Below, piece by piece: positions 35,400-49,200 of a DNA stretch of 64,000 nucleotides. The notes beneath the pieces are model-generated. The model was not told the DNA's origin. It was given only the letters and a program-made list of their open reading frames with translations, and ran no database searches. The position numbers and the translations under genes were made by a program. Within the stretch, counting starts at the first letter, position 1. Every line of letters begins with the position of its first letter. The DNA is from Lithospermum erythrorhizon (taxonomy: Eukaryota; Streptophyta; Magnoliopsida; Boraginales; Boraginaceae): NCBI GenBank assembly GCA_019722365.1, contig JADFUC010000232.1, forward strand, positions 124,001-188,000. Direction: 5' to 3'.

Positions 35400-38300
35400 T
35401 GCTCCAATTCTTTTAAATCTTTATACACAGGTCTTTTAGTGATGTTAAATATACTATTAAGTATGGTATGGATGAGGTCATTTTAGACATTATTGTAAAT
35501 GGTCTTAAAAATAAAGAATTGGATATATGAAGCATTACGGGGGTAGTATGAATTAGAAGAGGTTATCGTGTGAGGTAGATCTCGAGAATAGGTTTAATTC
35601 CCAAAGAATGAACATAATGCATACTGATACTAAAAGAATACTTACAAAAAAGGGTAGATCTAAATCTAGTCACAATGGGAAAAAAATGTTTTAATTATCG
35701 TGAATTTGGTCGCTTTCATTAACGATTACCTTAAGTACAACAAAAATCAAAAGAAATGGCTTGAAGCTAATTTAATTTATCTGTTGTTAGGGTAATTTGG
35801 GTAATATTTACATGACTAGTAATGCTTTTGATTATCGTTATTGAACTCTGTTTTAGATTCTTTTATGCGAGTCGATTGGTTAGTAGACACGGTTTTACTT
35901 TTCGCTATGACTCGTTTAAAACCTCTTTTCAAACTATAAAAATATTGAAAATGTCTTTGTGTCTTTGACAAATTCTAAAAATTACAATGTGTTGCTTGAT
36001 AGGGAGATGTATGGCTTAGATTTTCTTACAGCGTACATGTGTTTTACTTTGAAGAATGTTGAGCGTAATTCTACGATTTGCGGTATAATTTGCTTTCGTA
36101 TTATGCGTCCCAGAGGAGTATGGTTTGGAGGATAAATGGGGTAAGGGGGTTATGAAAATTCTGAAGGGTCCAACATTGTTTTACTACTGCTGAAAAGAAA
36201 AAACAACTTATAATGTTTATTAAATCTTTGAACTTCCGTATACATGAACTTTATTGGTAGATAGCAAATTTATTTTATGCCATAATAGATTTGGTGTATA
36301 GTATGAGGATTAGAAATTCTACGTAAAGATGTGGTCGCTTTGATAGTGATAAAGAGTAATAAATCCGTCCGCTTTACGTGAGATGCGTCGTGTTAGACAG
36401 CATCACGGTGAGTTTTTCCGTTTCATCACCTACAATGTCGGTAAGTGTCTTGATGTGCTTGAGTATTTGCATCTTGATGTGTGGGGACGCCCCCAGTGTT
36501 ATGGCCGCGTGGAGGAACGATTTTTCTTTCCGTTATTGATGATTATTAGGAAATTTGGGTTTCTTATTGAAACATAAATACATTTTTGATAAGTTTAAAA
36601 TTGGAAAATATTAATTGAAAACCCAAAACTAGGAAGAGCATTAAGCCACTTAGGATTGATGGTCTTGAATTTTGTAATAAATAAATAAATAATTTGTGTC
36701 TTCAGTGGGTATTAAAGAGACATAGGTCAGTTCACCCATCTGTACAGAGATAGGATGGCGAGGATGAATAAAGCTACATTAGAAAGTGAAATTTTAGCGT
36801 ATACGATATTCCCACAGAAGTTAGGGGATGTTGCACATTGCTTATTTGATTAATAGGTCCTAGTGTTCCTTTAGGAGGGAAGTTCTTGAATGCAGCTATT
36901 TCAGGTAAACCTCTTGATTTAAGTAATTTAAAAAGTTTGGTTGTGTTGGCTATGTGCATCAAAAGGTTGATAAGTTAGAACCAGATTTAAAAATACGTTT
37001 TCTTAGGAGTATCACCGAGAGGATAAAAGTTATAGGCTTTGAGATAGATGCGAGCCAGATTGAGAAGTTGTGATAAGTAGAGATCTTATTTTTTAATGAA
37101 ATAGATTTTCCTGCTTGACTCCCTGCTTGCTTTATTAATGATGCTCCCGAATGAGGTGGAAGCCAGTACTTTAATACTTATTAATCAGCCTAAACACTTA
37201 TTAGAAATGATATTTCATAAATTAGTTAGCGTAAATCAAGATGAGACTACTCCCAATGAGGTGAAGAATAATGTTGTTCCTGACAGTTTGCCTAATGTGA
37301 ATGTTTTAGATGATATGCATGATAAACTGGCGATTACCATTATTTGTGCACAGATTCGTGTTCCCCAATGCGAATGTTTTCACGATTCAATGCTGCGTGA
37401 CTATCGACTATTAGGGATAGAAGTAAAAGAAATATTAAAATGCTTGTGAGATATAGAGATGACAATTTGAATGATTGTAATTTGTTTGTTTTTTCTTTTA
37501 ATGTGTTTGAATCCATTGAGTGTGATGAGCCTAAGACTTACAAAGAAGCTTTAAGGTCGAAATATTCCAAAGAATGGATTGATGCTATGAATAGTAAAAT
37601 AGAATCCTTAAAATTAACAGACACGGAAACATTCCTAGACCCCTGATTCGCTTAAGTGGTAGGCGCTTAAGTAGTTATTTAAGGTTAAGCGAAACAAATA
37701 AGGATAGATTTAAGGCTAAGGATAGCTAGAGATTTACTTTCAAAAAGGAGGAATTAATTATCTTTGAAATTTTTGCTGTGTGGTTAAGTTCTTCTTGTTA
37801 AGAATCATGTTTGCTAGTTGCTCCAATTGAAAATTAAAACAAAATGGATGTTACTGATTTCTTCACATGGTGATCTTGACTAAAAATATCTATATCGTGC
37901 TGAGGGGCTTTGTGGATCTTAAATTTCACGATAATGTGTTTGTTAAAAAAGGCCTTGTATGGTTTAAAATAATCCCTAAGCGATGGAATATTAAATTTGG
38001 CAAGTGCATCTGTTTGAAGTTTAAAGAAGCTCTTACGATCGTTTAATACATTACTTTAAGAATATAGACTATGTACTGTATTTTCTTTTGTATGTGGATG
38101 ACATGTTGATTATTGGATTCGTGTTTGAAGTCACAGTGAGCATGTAAAAAATGTCTTTGTGATAATTTTGATATGAAAGACTTAGGTAATGCTAAGAAAA
38201 TTCTAGGCATGAACATTATTAGAGACAAAAAGAAATCTACTCTTGTTTTAAATCAAAGTGCATATGTTAAAAAGATTTTGAGTAAATTTTCTATGTCGAT

Positions 38301-39080
38301 CTTTAAATCTACGTAGATGTACTCTTCTTACCGTTTTGTGCTAAGTAAAGGAAGTCCACAGGAAGCGAAGCTAAAATAAATCATATGAAGGAGTAATGTC
38401 GTATTACGTCTTTATAGGATCACATTGTATCATGGTTAGCTATTTGATAATGCGTATGCGGTTAGTTCTTGAGTAGATATATGTCTAATCACGGTATGCC
38501 TCGTTAGATTAACAAAAGTGGCTTTTAAGGTATTTGAAATTTGTTGATATTGGTTTGAGGTTCTACAGATATCGCTGATGGCGTCGAAGTTAGTTGGTAT
38601 GTAGATTTGATTATGTAATGATAGAGACAATAGAAATCTACTACTTCTTATGTATTTACTTTATGTGGCTCTTTGTGAGTTGGAGTCTCGACTTCAACTA
38701 ATTATTACTTTATCTACTAAATCGAGTATGTAGTTACGGCGAAGCTTTTAAAGAGTTATTTGACTTAGAAATTTTGTGTGAAATTGGATTCTCACAGCAA
38801 GCGTGGTTGTGTTTTATGATAGTCAATCTGCTATTCAATTGTGTAAAAATCCTATTTTTCATGATAGGACTAAACATATTGATGTTCGATTTCATTATAT
38901 TTGTGATATTGTTGAGCAGGGCATTGTGAAGTTGGAGAAAACCACATGAAATTTAATCACAGATTATGGACATGAAATCTTTGTAGTTGGAAGGAATTCA
39001 TTTAGTGTCGAAAATTACGAACTTTGACATACTTATAGGTTGATTAATGATTGCGTAACTTGAACTCGTCTTGGTAAATT
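35400..39080 (+). pseudogene. Decayed copia gag-pol
   Basis: Fragments in plus-strand frames follow the copia order. First is a zinc-knuckle remnant (KCFNYREFGRFH, about 35.68 kb). Next is a protease-site remnant WLVDT (about 35.88 kb) where the family has WxxDSGA. Integrase follows at 36.44-36.95 kb (LDVLEYLHLDVWG, DGLEFCNNEF, ARMNKATLE, GKPLDLSNL). Reverse transcriptase runs 37.5-38.35 kb (EPKTYKEALRSK, FVKKALYGLK-like, NFDMKDLGNAKKILGMNIIRDKK, LNQSAYVKKIL). RNase H is at 38.86-38.95 kb (PIFHDRTKHIDVRFHYI). Stops and frameshifts lie in every domain. The longest open pieces, 37138-37449 and 37440-37646, are only fragments of it. Confidence 0.85.
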
Positions 39081-39254
39081 CAGTCCATGCAGGGACTTGG
39101 TTGGTAGGTGGTTTTGCCCCGATCTTTTAGCCTTGATTATTATACTTTGTGTATCTGACCCCGTTATATTGTCTTTGTGATTGCACCAGTAATGGTTTAG
39201 CGATGAGGTCATGTGATTCCATTATCGAATCGTTGTCTTGATCCGAGGTGGAAT

Positions 39255-39600
39255 TGTAATATTCTATTGGCCCATGATTAGCCCGATGTTGTCGTACTCT
39301 TGAATAAACCTATGAAACACTTTAATATAATATTGTTATATGAGTGTTTGTCTCACAGTTTTATTAAGCCCGAAAGAGTAAGTAGCCATCACCAGTTATT
39401 TTGTACACTTGTAGGAAAATTCCAGTTCTTTTGTTACCACTCTGGAAAAATATCTTTGTGTGTAAACCTTTGAAAGAAGAGTTTGGGTATTTTGAGTTGG
39501 AGTTTACTCCTTAGACAGTGGTGGTGCATTTAACGGTTTGTAAGATCAGTGTCGAGCGTCTGAGCCCAAGATACAATCTAATCGATCCATAAACATTACA
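39255..39600 (+). repeat. 3' LTR of copia element
   Basis: It starts TGTAATATTC after the polypurine tract and ends ACATTACA, directly followed by the GTAAT target duplication. It is 346 bp and has diverged noticeably from the 5' LTR, so the insertion is not recent. Confidence 0.82.
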
Positions 39601-39605
39601 GTAAT

Positions 39606-42240
39606 GCATATATTAATTAGAAATATTCAATACATTTTTTTTATATCCAATACATTTGTTTTAGTGCTATAAGATGCACTAATGAAACTTTCATTTAAAA
39701 GATTACAATCCATAAAATTAAAGGAGCTAATTGTAATATCTAGCAAGTTGTCAAAACAACCAATGTTTGTTGGAAATCAAAATAACTTGCACATATTCAA
39801 CAATTCTTCATTCTTCAAGATTTGCCAATCTTTGCTCCTTTCAATCTGCCGAAAGTGTCTAGACCAAACCTGCGATGTAAAATTATCAGTAATGAAATAA
39901 ATAGCATGAAATCTATGATGTTTACTAAAGAATCGAGGTACATGGGATGATTTGACGAAAAGTCTTCGTCTTTGAAAGAGTTGTTATTGTTGTAGACTTG
40001 ATTTTCTTTAATAGTTTTCCTTTCTCCTCTGTGGATCATATTAATTAACGAAAGAGGGGTCATTTCGGCAAAATGCGTCACAGTCTTAGCGTCTTTTTGA
40101 CAGGTTAGGGCATTGATTGGGTGGGGGTGACTTTGTTGTAAATTGGGTATGATTATTTCCATGCAGACTGGTAAGGCGGGTTTTGTGTCGGGATTTAAAA
40201 GCGAAATCCTAAGAAAAAACAAGGTCTTTGCTTTTTTGTTGGACATTTTTTTGAGATATGGTAGTTTTTTCTCGGAGAGAGATGTTTTATAAGGCCATAC
40301 ATGGGTCGAGCCAGAGACTTACCGTATGGAGATATGATGGTTTGATTAAAAATGAGATATTTTTTTGTTGTTTAAGGTGTCCAGGAGAACAACACAAAAG
40401 AGTTGGGAAGTGTAAACATTATTTTTGGTATTGATGAAAGTGGAGGTGCGTGTGATTGAAGATGTTGAATTCATGCCCAAAATTATGGAAGTGAAAATAT
40501 TGGTTTTCCAGGTATAGATTGCAAAGGGACAAAGTAAGAAAAGATGGTTAAGAGATTCAATCGATTAAGTGCAAAAGATACATTTAGTATTAGTGCATTT
40601 TGTTATATTTTTTTTAAAGATGATCTTGAGTAGAGCGATTGAGAAGAATTTTTTATTTGTAGGGGCTTTCGGGTTTCAAAGATTGATCTGACTTTCTTTT
40701 TGGGATGTGTTCTTGTGGTTTGCAGGAGATTTTGAACTATCAAGGGAATTCTTATTGGTTGGTAGTAAATATCTTTGGTTTTGGACCAATTGATTTAGTC
40801 AAATTACTCCCCGATGGAATTTAATGGAGGATCTTGCGGATAATATCATCCGGGAATAGTTTTTCGAGAGAGTGGTGTTCAAATGACACAGATTAATGGG
40901 AAATTCGGTAACTTTTGTTGGATTATTAGGAAATATATTCGAGGTGTGATTGGGTTTGGGTATGTGATTTGAATTAAGACCAAGAATTCAGTTGTCATTC
41001 AAAATATTGATGTTCGAGCCATTGCCAATTTTTCAAATCATGTGATTTCTTATTTGATATAACCCAGATTTGAGACCTTGTCAGGTCCAAGATGGATTGT
41101 TTCAATATCTTGAAAACTTGTCCGATTCTAAAAAAGCGAGAGTTGAAGGTATCGGAACAAATCAGAGGGTTTTGGCTTGGAGGGGGTTTCGTCTTCGAGG
41201 CTCATAAAATTTAATTACTTGCATGTGTAATCGATGATGAAAATTGATGATCGGTGACGAAGAAAGTTTGTATATTTTGTACAACCCAATTGATGGGTTG
41301 ATATTTCCATGACGAGGATGATGATCGGCAAAGAAACGGAGTGGTTTGATGACAATTAGTTTGATGATGATGACGATGATGAAGATATAATTTTTTTTTG
41401 GATGATTTTTTTGGGTGATAAAAATTTTGGTCATTGCAAAGCAGCTTCATGTGTGAAAAATGGACGGCAAACTCATTACCCACATAGAGCTTTTACTTAA
41501 TACAAGTACTTAGATATAAGATCTACCAATAATAATGGAAGTACACAAAAAGTAGAGTATCAAGAACGTTCCATACCAATTCTTATGAAATTTATCATAT
41601 CACACAAAGTCAAACTAATAATTGTTTGTTTAAGCTATACATTGACACGAATGTATCTAGGTAATATAACTATGAGGAAACGTTTATGTTGTGCTTAAAG
41701 TTGAGGGGAATAAGGGGGGCCTGGGAATAAGGGAGATTAAAATTAATGGGAAATAAGACAAAAATCATTTGTAACAATAAAAACCATTCCGGTATGTTTC
41801 ACAATTGTTGTCAATTTTCAGATCCTTGAGAAAATCAAGGTTGACATTAATGAATCCTTCCTATTTTGACGTTGTTTTTATTCATCAGAATAAATCATGC
41901 ATAATTCTACGCAACATTGCTTGTTTATACAAAATCGTTAATATTCTCGTCTCTGATCTGCTTATGCAGTGATACAAATTCATGTTGAAAGTAGAAATCT
42001 TGTAGTAGAAATCTATATTTGTTCACATTAGTCGTTGCAACACAGTACTTTAAATTAGCATAATAATCATTGTCAAGTGTTAATAATGCATACAATTTCA
42101 GTGTGAATCGAGTTTTTATATAAAGTGCGGTTCTTGATCTGTCGTATAAGGAAAACATAAAAATTTAGGGAAGATGAGCAAGCATGAATTTTAAAGAATC
42201 TATTATTTTTTATAAAATGCTTAATAAAATTAAGTTTTTT
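39606..42240. other. Unassigned, probably decayed repeat DNA
   Basis: Base composition is less AT-rich than the next 4 kb. Several open frames of 72-143 codons exist (for example 39815-40246 minus, and 41162-41483 minus in two frames), but none resembles a family I know, and splice-supported exons were not found. The frames at 41.2-41.5 kb are driven by GATGAT and ATGATG runs. It may be an old transposon. Confidence 0.35.
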
Positions 42241-45200
42241 TTTTTTTAAATTAAGGGCATCTGCTTCCCTGCATCCCCTAATTTCTTCACTCCTTCACGG
42301 GGCAATTTAATGTACTTAAAAAAGATGTAATTGGTCAAATTCATCGCATGCATGCATGCACTATACTATTTTTAACACTATTTTTTCATGATGATTTTAC
42401 ACTCAACTACTTAATATTGATCGCATTATCAATAAGATGAGATATAGAGGATGTTTGGCTAGGTTTATTTTTTGTCAAAATCAACTTATAAGTTGATTTA
42501 AGCGAAAAATAAGTTAAGTGTTTAGTAGAACATTTTCTTCCTGACTTATAAATTCGAAATCAACTTAAAGTAGCCACGTAGCAACTTCTTTTTTGTTTTT
42601 TCTTTCAAACATAAGTTGAGGTTTGATCAATAATTTCTTAATTCACACTTGATGTTTAAACTTTATCGCTATTTGTCGTAATTTATAATTTTTTAGTTAT
42701 ACCAACTTTTAACGTTTTACTTTCTTTGTTGAAAAAAAACTAATAAATAAATAAATATTATATTTTAGTCACAAATATATGTTTTATTTATAGTTATTTT
42801 ATTCTTTTAAATATAAAATTTCTAATTTATTAATATCATAAGATAAAAAAAAAGTGATATAAATCGATGTCCTTATAAGTTATTTTACACTTTTTCTGTT
42901 TTATAAGTTATTGTTATCTAAATATGTAAAATAATCTCATTATAGAGACATGTTAGTAAAACAAGGTCAAATAAATTTAACTTATTTTTATAAGTGGCCT
43001 CTTATAAGTTAGATTATCTTTCTCTAAGTTGAAATTGACATAAGTTAAAAAATAAACGACACCTAATAATACTTCTTTCGGATTTTTTACTTTTTATTAT
43101 AGAGTTATCTGAAATACATATATATTAAAGAAGAAAAAAGTAATTCGAAAGTACGATTGAAAATATAAAATAGCAGTTAATTATTTTATAATAATTTGAA
43201 TTGGTTGGTTGATAATTTAATAAAAAAAAAAAAAATTAATCACGTTGAGAATGTAATAGAGGTAATTTTATACTAAAATGACAAGTAACAAAATTCAAAA
43301 TTTTAAAACTAAAATGACAAGTAATTTTATCCAGAAAGAGTAAGTGATATTTAATTTTAGAAAGTTTTGAAGATAAAAAAAAATTCTCTTTGTTTCGTTG
43401 TTTCAAAAGGAAAATAAACAATGTAAACCAATATTGAACAATTTTTAATTTCATAGCTACTAATAAGGATATCGTTTAGGGATAAATTTACAAGCCAAAG
43501 GGAAAGGTAAAAGTAAAAATATTTTCTTGATTGCATAATGGTAGCATTTAATACTTGATCTAGTTTATTGATCTACTTTATTTCTATAAGAGCTTATGTA
43601 AAAGATAATGACATGCATATCTCTTCATTATCAACAATAAATGTAGATTAGCTTTACCCCTACACTTTTCCTAAGAGCATGTACCTTAGCTTCCCTAAAA
43701 AAATTCTAAAGCCGACTCTAAATCACTATTTTTTTTTATTTGTAGGAATTATTTTTCATGTATGTTCTTTAGCAGTTTTTTTATTATTCACTTTACTATT
43801 GAAAAAATAATAGGGAAAGTATAAATTTATTATTAATTGAAATTGGATGAATAATTTTATAAGGGCAACTTATTTTAGGGAGCTAAAAATATAATTTTTT
43901 TCATTTTTAATAATTTCACCTCCTATTTAACTTTTATGGGAGTTGATGTACTTGATCTAACATCTTTATTAAGTTCACAAAAGGGTATATTTAAATTCGA
44001 TAAAATCTATCATAAATTACTGCATCATTGGAAATCATGATAGTCTTACCAATAACTTGTTCAAATACTCATCCCCTACGTATAACATAATGTTAAGTAA
44101 TGCTCCTTTTCGTTTAAATAGATGATTGTTTAGATGAAAATATTTTATTAAAGGGATTATTGAAAGATCTGATGAGATTGTAAAAACTACGTTGAAAATG
44201 TAAAAAAGCTGTTGTAAAAGGTATATTAAAATTGTAACGTCATTCTTACCGAAAAGTAAAATTTTTCTAGATGATCATATATTTTGAAATTTAAAGATTA
44301 ATAATAAAACATGTTACATGCATATACAAGGCGTGATAAATGTCTTGCATGGGACATATAAACGCGTATGCCTTGATCACGAGAGGAGGCGTACAGCGGG
44401 TTTGCGATCTCGAAGATATGCGTAGCGAGAAATTTATGAATGCGTATCTAATGTGCATATGTGCCGTATGCGGCAATGAAAAGTGGTATGTTTCATATGT
44501 CTACTACCCGGCCGTGCATATTATTGATATGCGGTACATGCATTTCTTCTGCAATAAATTATAACTCAAAATTACAAAAAATTACTCAAAAATTAAGATA
44601 AATATTGATTATTGAAAAATCCATATACTTTAATACTAATACTTGCTATTATTAACTAAAGTACGTAATAATCATATACAAAAATAATTTTGTTGTAGCT
44701 TAATCGAACAAAATTAATAAACAATTAAAATTAGTTACCGAATTATTAAAATTAATGTTCGGCTCTTCAATTGTTCGTCCTCTATCCACATTATGTAAAA
44801 TCTTATCATTATCCATATTGATTGTTTAGGAAAAAAGTAACCAATAGAAGATATTTTTTGAAGTTTGTGTGAAAAAATATTTTTTAAAATTTATGTGTAG
44901 AAGATATTTTTTGAAGTTTGTGTAGAGAGAATTGATAGAGAGATGAAACAATAGAAAAAGTGAGTCAACTTAATCTTCATATTAATTATTTATATGAAGG
45001 GTATTATAGTCTCTTCAATGATTTATGCGGTGTATGAATAATTTTAAGCGGTACAAAGAATAGCCCCCAAAAAAAGTCAATAAAATTAAGTAATTTTTTC
45101 TTCTTAAAAAAAGTAAGATAGTCTACACGTTATTGACCTCGTCAAATTAAAATCTAAATATTTTTATAGTCCTTTAATCCACTTTAATTATTGTTTGACT

Positions 45201-46225
45201 TTTTTAAAATTGAACTTTGACCATCAATTATTAATTATTCGTTATTCTAAAAAAATATAAAATTTATATAATTGGATTAAGTCTTTTAAATACTTTCCAC
45301 ATTACTAATTTTTAATAATATAGTAAAAGTAATTGAAAATTAAAGGTTATACCGATAGGTGAGAAAATCAATTAAAATGGATAGGAGAGATTACGTAATA
45401 TGATACTTGTTGGCCTATTTAAATGCTAATAATTCTTATATATTTTATCATTAACACGATAACTTTGATAATTCAAATCCAACCTTCACAGGTGAATACA
45501 AATTTCAAAGTTAGTTAATATTATTTTAAAATAATTGTCACTTTGGAATTTCAATGTAACATTTGATTGATTTTTCTTTTAAAATCCTATTTAATGTATA
45601 TATAATATAAGCTTCTACTACCAATACATTCATTAAATTGTTGTTTGATTCATTAATTAACATATATATATATATAATGTCATTCCTTCTTAATTAATTT
45701 TCAATTGACGTAAAAATAGTTAAGATGACAACTAAAAAAGACCGGAAAAAATATTGCTTATTTCTACCTCTAGTCCAATTCAACTGAGATGTTTGACTTG
45801 TCAATTAACAATACTCTACCTTGACTAAAAAAACTGGTTTTTTTAAGTATTTTATTATTATCATTCATCAACACATTAACATATACGTATGTAACATGTT
45901 AATCTAACTTTATTACTCCGTAATATTTTGATACAAACACAAATTAAAACAAAATAAATTATTACTTCAAAAGTAAGTTAACTATTTATCAAATAAAAAC
46001 TGCCGTCCTTGTCGAAATATAGAAGCAATAATCGGCCAGAACGACACGGGACACAAGCACTAGCAACGTTTATATTAGCATACACGCTTAAAGTCCCATT
46101 GCATTCCCGGCCTTTTTCTAACCAACACGCACCCCGAACCAACTTCAAACCAGACACTTTCCTTCTTCTTCTCTAAATACTAATGAAAAATAAATCCACA
46201 ATTAATTATTGAGATAATAATAATA
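42241..46225. other. AT-rich intergenic DNA with short repeats
   Basis: Mostly very AT-rich. Visible items are a CATGCATGCATGCA run near 42347, a doubled AGATATTTTTTGAAGTTTGTGT at about 44849-44925, TA repeats near 45665, and a GC-richer island at 44330-44530. The last few hundred bases should hold the promoter of the GT47 gene that starts at 46226. No gene was recognised. Confidence 0.45.
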
Positions 46226-49200
46226 ATGAAGAAAAATAGTGAAAATATTATTATTATAGAAGATAAATTATCATCTCAATCGTTAATTCAATGTACATGG
46301 CTACTCACCTCTGCTTTGTTCATCTCCATGGTGATCATCGTCAGCTTTCAAGTGAGCTCGTTTGGATTGTTTTCGGGTTCCGAATCGAACCCGAAAACAA
46401 TGCCGGAAGTTTCAGTTGTTGAGCTGTTGAAGAAGGTCACCACATTTGGTGACCATGCTATTATTATTGCTCCAGCTCCAGCTCCAGCTCCTGATGATTT
46501 TTATAGTCACTTTTCTAGGGGAATTCATCGTTCATTACCCATAATGGTAAGCTCATGTGTCTCAAAGATGTTGTCCAATTTGAATTTTCATGGTTGATTT
46601 TGGAATTCTGAGCTCTAGTTGTGTGCATGTTGTGTAATATTTGGTGAATCATATTTAAAATTTCATGATTTCAGTGTGTTTTACGTTTAACGTGATAATT
46701 TTGATTCTAATTGAAGTTACGCGTGTTAATTATGTTGGTAAAAATATCAAAGTGGACAATCTTTTTGGGACGAAGATAGTATGTTTTATTGTGAATAATA
46801 AGCTCATGATCGATCATTAAGAATGTGATGAGTTTTTGGAGTGAATTAATTACTCTGTTTTTGCTTATTTTTTGAATTGTTTAAATTAATCGTCTAGAAT
46901 CAATAATATTAAATTCATTTTAATATAAACATATGCATAATATATTCAAATGTGAATTATAAGCTCAGAAATAATGATGAAGAATGCTATGTGATTTTGA
47001 TTGAAATAATTACTTACTCTGTTTTTGCTTATTTTTGAAGTTTCTATTGATTTTGATCGATTGTGTGTGTGAAATCGTTCAAGTTTGTGTGATTTTTAAT
47101 TTCGATTGATTTTCATTAATTACTAAATCATTATTTTGGAATGAAATCAAGACTTTCCATTTTTTTTATTCCTTCTGTATTATGAGTGATTTATGCATGT
47201 TTTTTCGTTTGTATTTTATCCTTTTTACTAATTTATCGCGATAAAGTATGATTAAAATAAGCAATTTGAAACTAAATATATTTGTTTTTTCTCAATTTGG
47301 TTTATTAATTTTCTTCTTTTATTTTCAGAGACAGTTTTTTTGGCGGGAGAAATTTGTTAGGATCCTATTTTTATCTAAATGAGCTGCACAAGCTCTTAAT
47401 TGCCATGCATCATTATGATTAACTTATTGATTTTCACTTATGAGTTATTAAAATAGAAGTATGAAATTAATTATGGAGGAATTCGATTTTTCGAGTTAAA
47501 TATTGTTTTAAGTTTGACAATTGTATTGTTTTTTGAATTTAGAAAGAAGAATCGAAGCTTGAGCAAGGATTAGCAGCAGCGAGAAAGGCGATTAGGAAAG
47601 CATCATTCGTTGATCACAAAAATATATCAAATGGGAGCAGTGTATATCATAATCCCAGTGCATTTTATCAGTAAGCTACTCGTATTAACTTTTTAAGTAT
47701 GAAATCGTCACACTAACAACTTTTCGGAGGAATTAATTACGGAATATGTCTCAATTGAAGGAGTTGTTATTACGTGTATATATTTTGAGTATATTACTTC
47801 CATCACAATTTATGTTAGAATTTGAATACTTACTATAAAAAACTCAGTTTTGACTATCAATTATTTTTATTAATAAATTATTATTTAATATTCAAAATGA
47901 CATGCAATTGTTTACTCTATATGTAGTATCTAATGGAACACTTTTGTATCATGAAAAATCACAGTAAATCATTTGAAATAATATTAAAAAATGGATTGAT
48001 TATTTATTTGAAAAAAAATATTTCAAGTGCATAATAAAAAAAACATCATAATTAAAGACAAAGGGTTAACCATTGAAAAGATGGGCTAAGTCAATATTAC
48101 TACAACAAATTAACATTTTCCTTTTCACAAGAAATTTCCAAGAATGACACCTTTTAATATTCTTTTCATTTTTAACATGCACCTTATATTTTTTTCTGAT
48201 CTAAAATTACGAAGTGTGATATATTTAGCAAGTTTTAATAATTTGTACTCCTATGTACTAAAATTGCACAAGCACTACTAAAAGGTGTCATCCTTAAATT
48301 TTTCCCTTTTACACTATCAATGGCAAAATCTTAGGTCAATTGCTATTAATAAAAAATGACATATTTGGGAAATATTCCCGACAAATGAGGGATATTTCCA
48401 CAATTGTATAGTTCCAAAACATACTAGTAAATGAAATTCCAGTAATCAAACTGCCCTTTACTTGGACATTTGTGGAGATTTTGGAAAAGAACCAAAGACT
48501 AAAGACTAGATTTGTGTGTAACGTATGTCGTATTACTTCAACTTAATTAACTTCTAAGTCATCCACCTTAAAAGGAGAATTGAGAATTGAGAATTAAGGT
48601 GGATATACTTGAAATAAAGCCAAAATAGTCTTGGGAATGAAGCATGGCATGTCTAGTGCGGGGGGTAATTCATTATTATACCCTCAAAACACTCCATTAT
48701 ATTGTGCTCAAAAAGCCTTGGCTGTCACCATGCAAACCCAGAAATTGAATAATAGCCAGACAAAGCTTATGACTAGTTTTAGTTGCTTTTATCTTGCTTT
48801 AGACTATATATTTTCCATATTTTCACCATATGGGGTGTATTACTTTTAGTTGGGTACTTGCTTGGGTTTGTATGGAAAGGATGGATGTAACATTATTTTG
48901 TATAATTTCTTCAATATTTACACACATATAGAAGGATAATTATAGACACATGTTGCTCTAGCCCAAAATAAGTGCATGTTTAGACCATGATGGAGCTAAT
49001 TGATGTCATTTTGTTGCCATGCACCAAATAATTTGGGAAAGAGCAATAATAATAATAATAATGTATATTATCCTTCAAAATTGAATAATATCCGACCCCT
49101 TATTCTACTTTGACGGAAGTTTCTTTAAAAGCATCGGGGCATATTGACGAATGAAGTCTTAATTGTTATTTGAACAAGAATTATATTTTAGTCGGAGTGG

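Larger units (their letters stand above)
34459..39600 (+). mobile_element. Complete, decayed Ty1/copia retrotransposon
   Basis: Two LTRs of about 350 bp share TGTAATATTCTATTGGCCCAT at their 5' ends. The element is flanked by a perfect 5-bp duplication, GTAAT at 34454-34458 and 39601-39605. A tRNA-Met-type primer site follows the first LTR, and a purine-rich tract GATCCGAGGTGGAA precedes the second. The interior carries broken gag and pol in copia order. It is transcribed away from the HAD gene, whose start codon is only about 120 bp from the element's left edge. Confidence 0.9.

Noticed and set aside
39815..40246. 143-codon minus-strand frame
   Set aside because: No recognisable motif, no splice partners, and overlap with likely repeat DNA. 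It may be a chance frame.
41162..41483. Two overlapping minus-strand frames rich in His and Ile
   Set aside because: Produced by ATGATG/GATGAT low-complexity sequence, with both frames open by composition.
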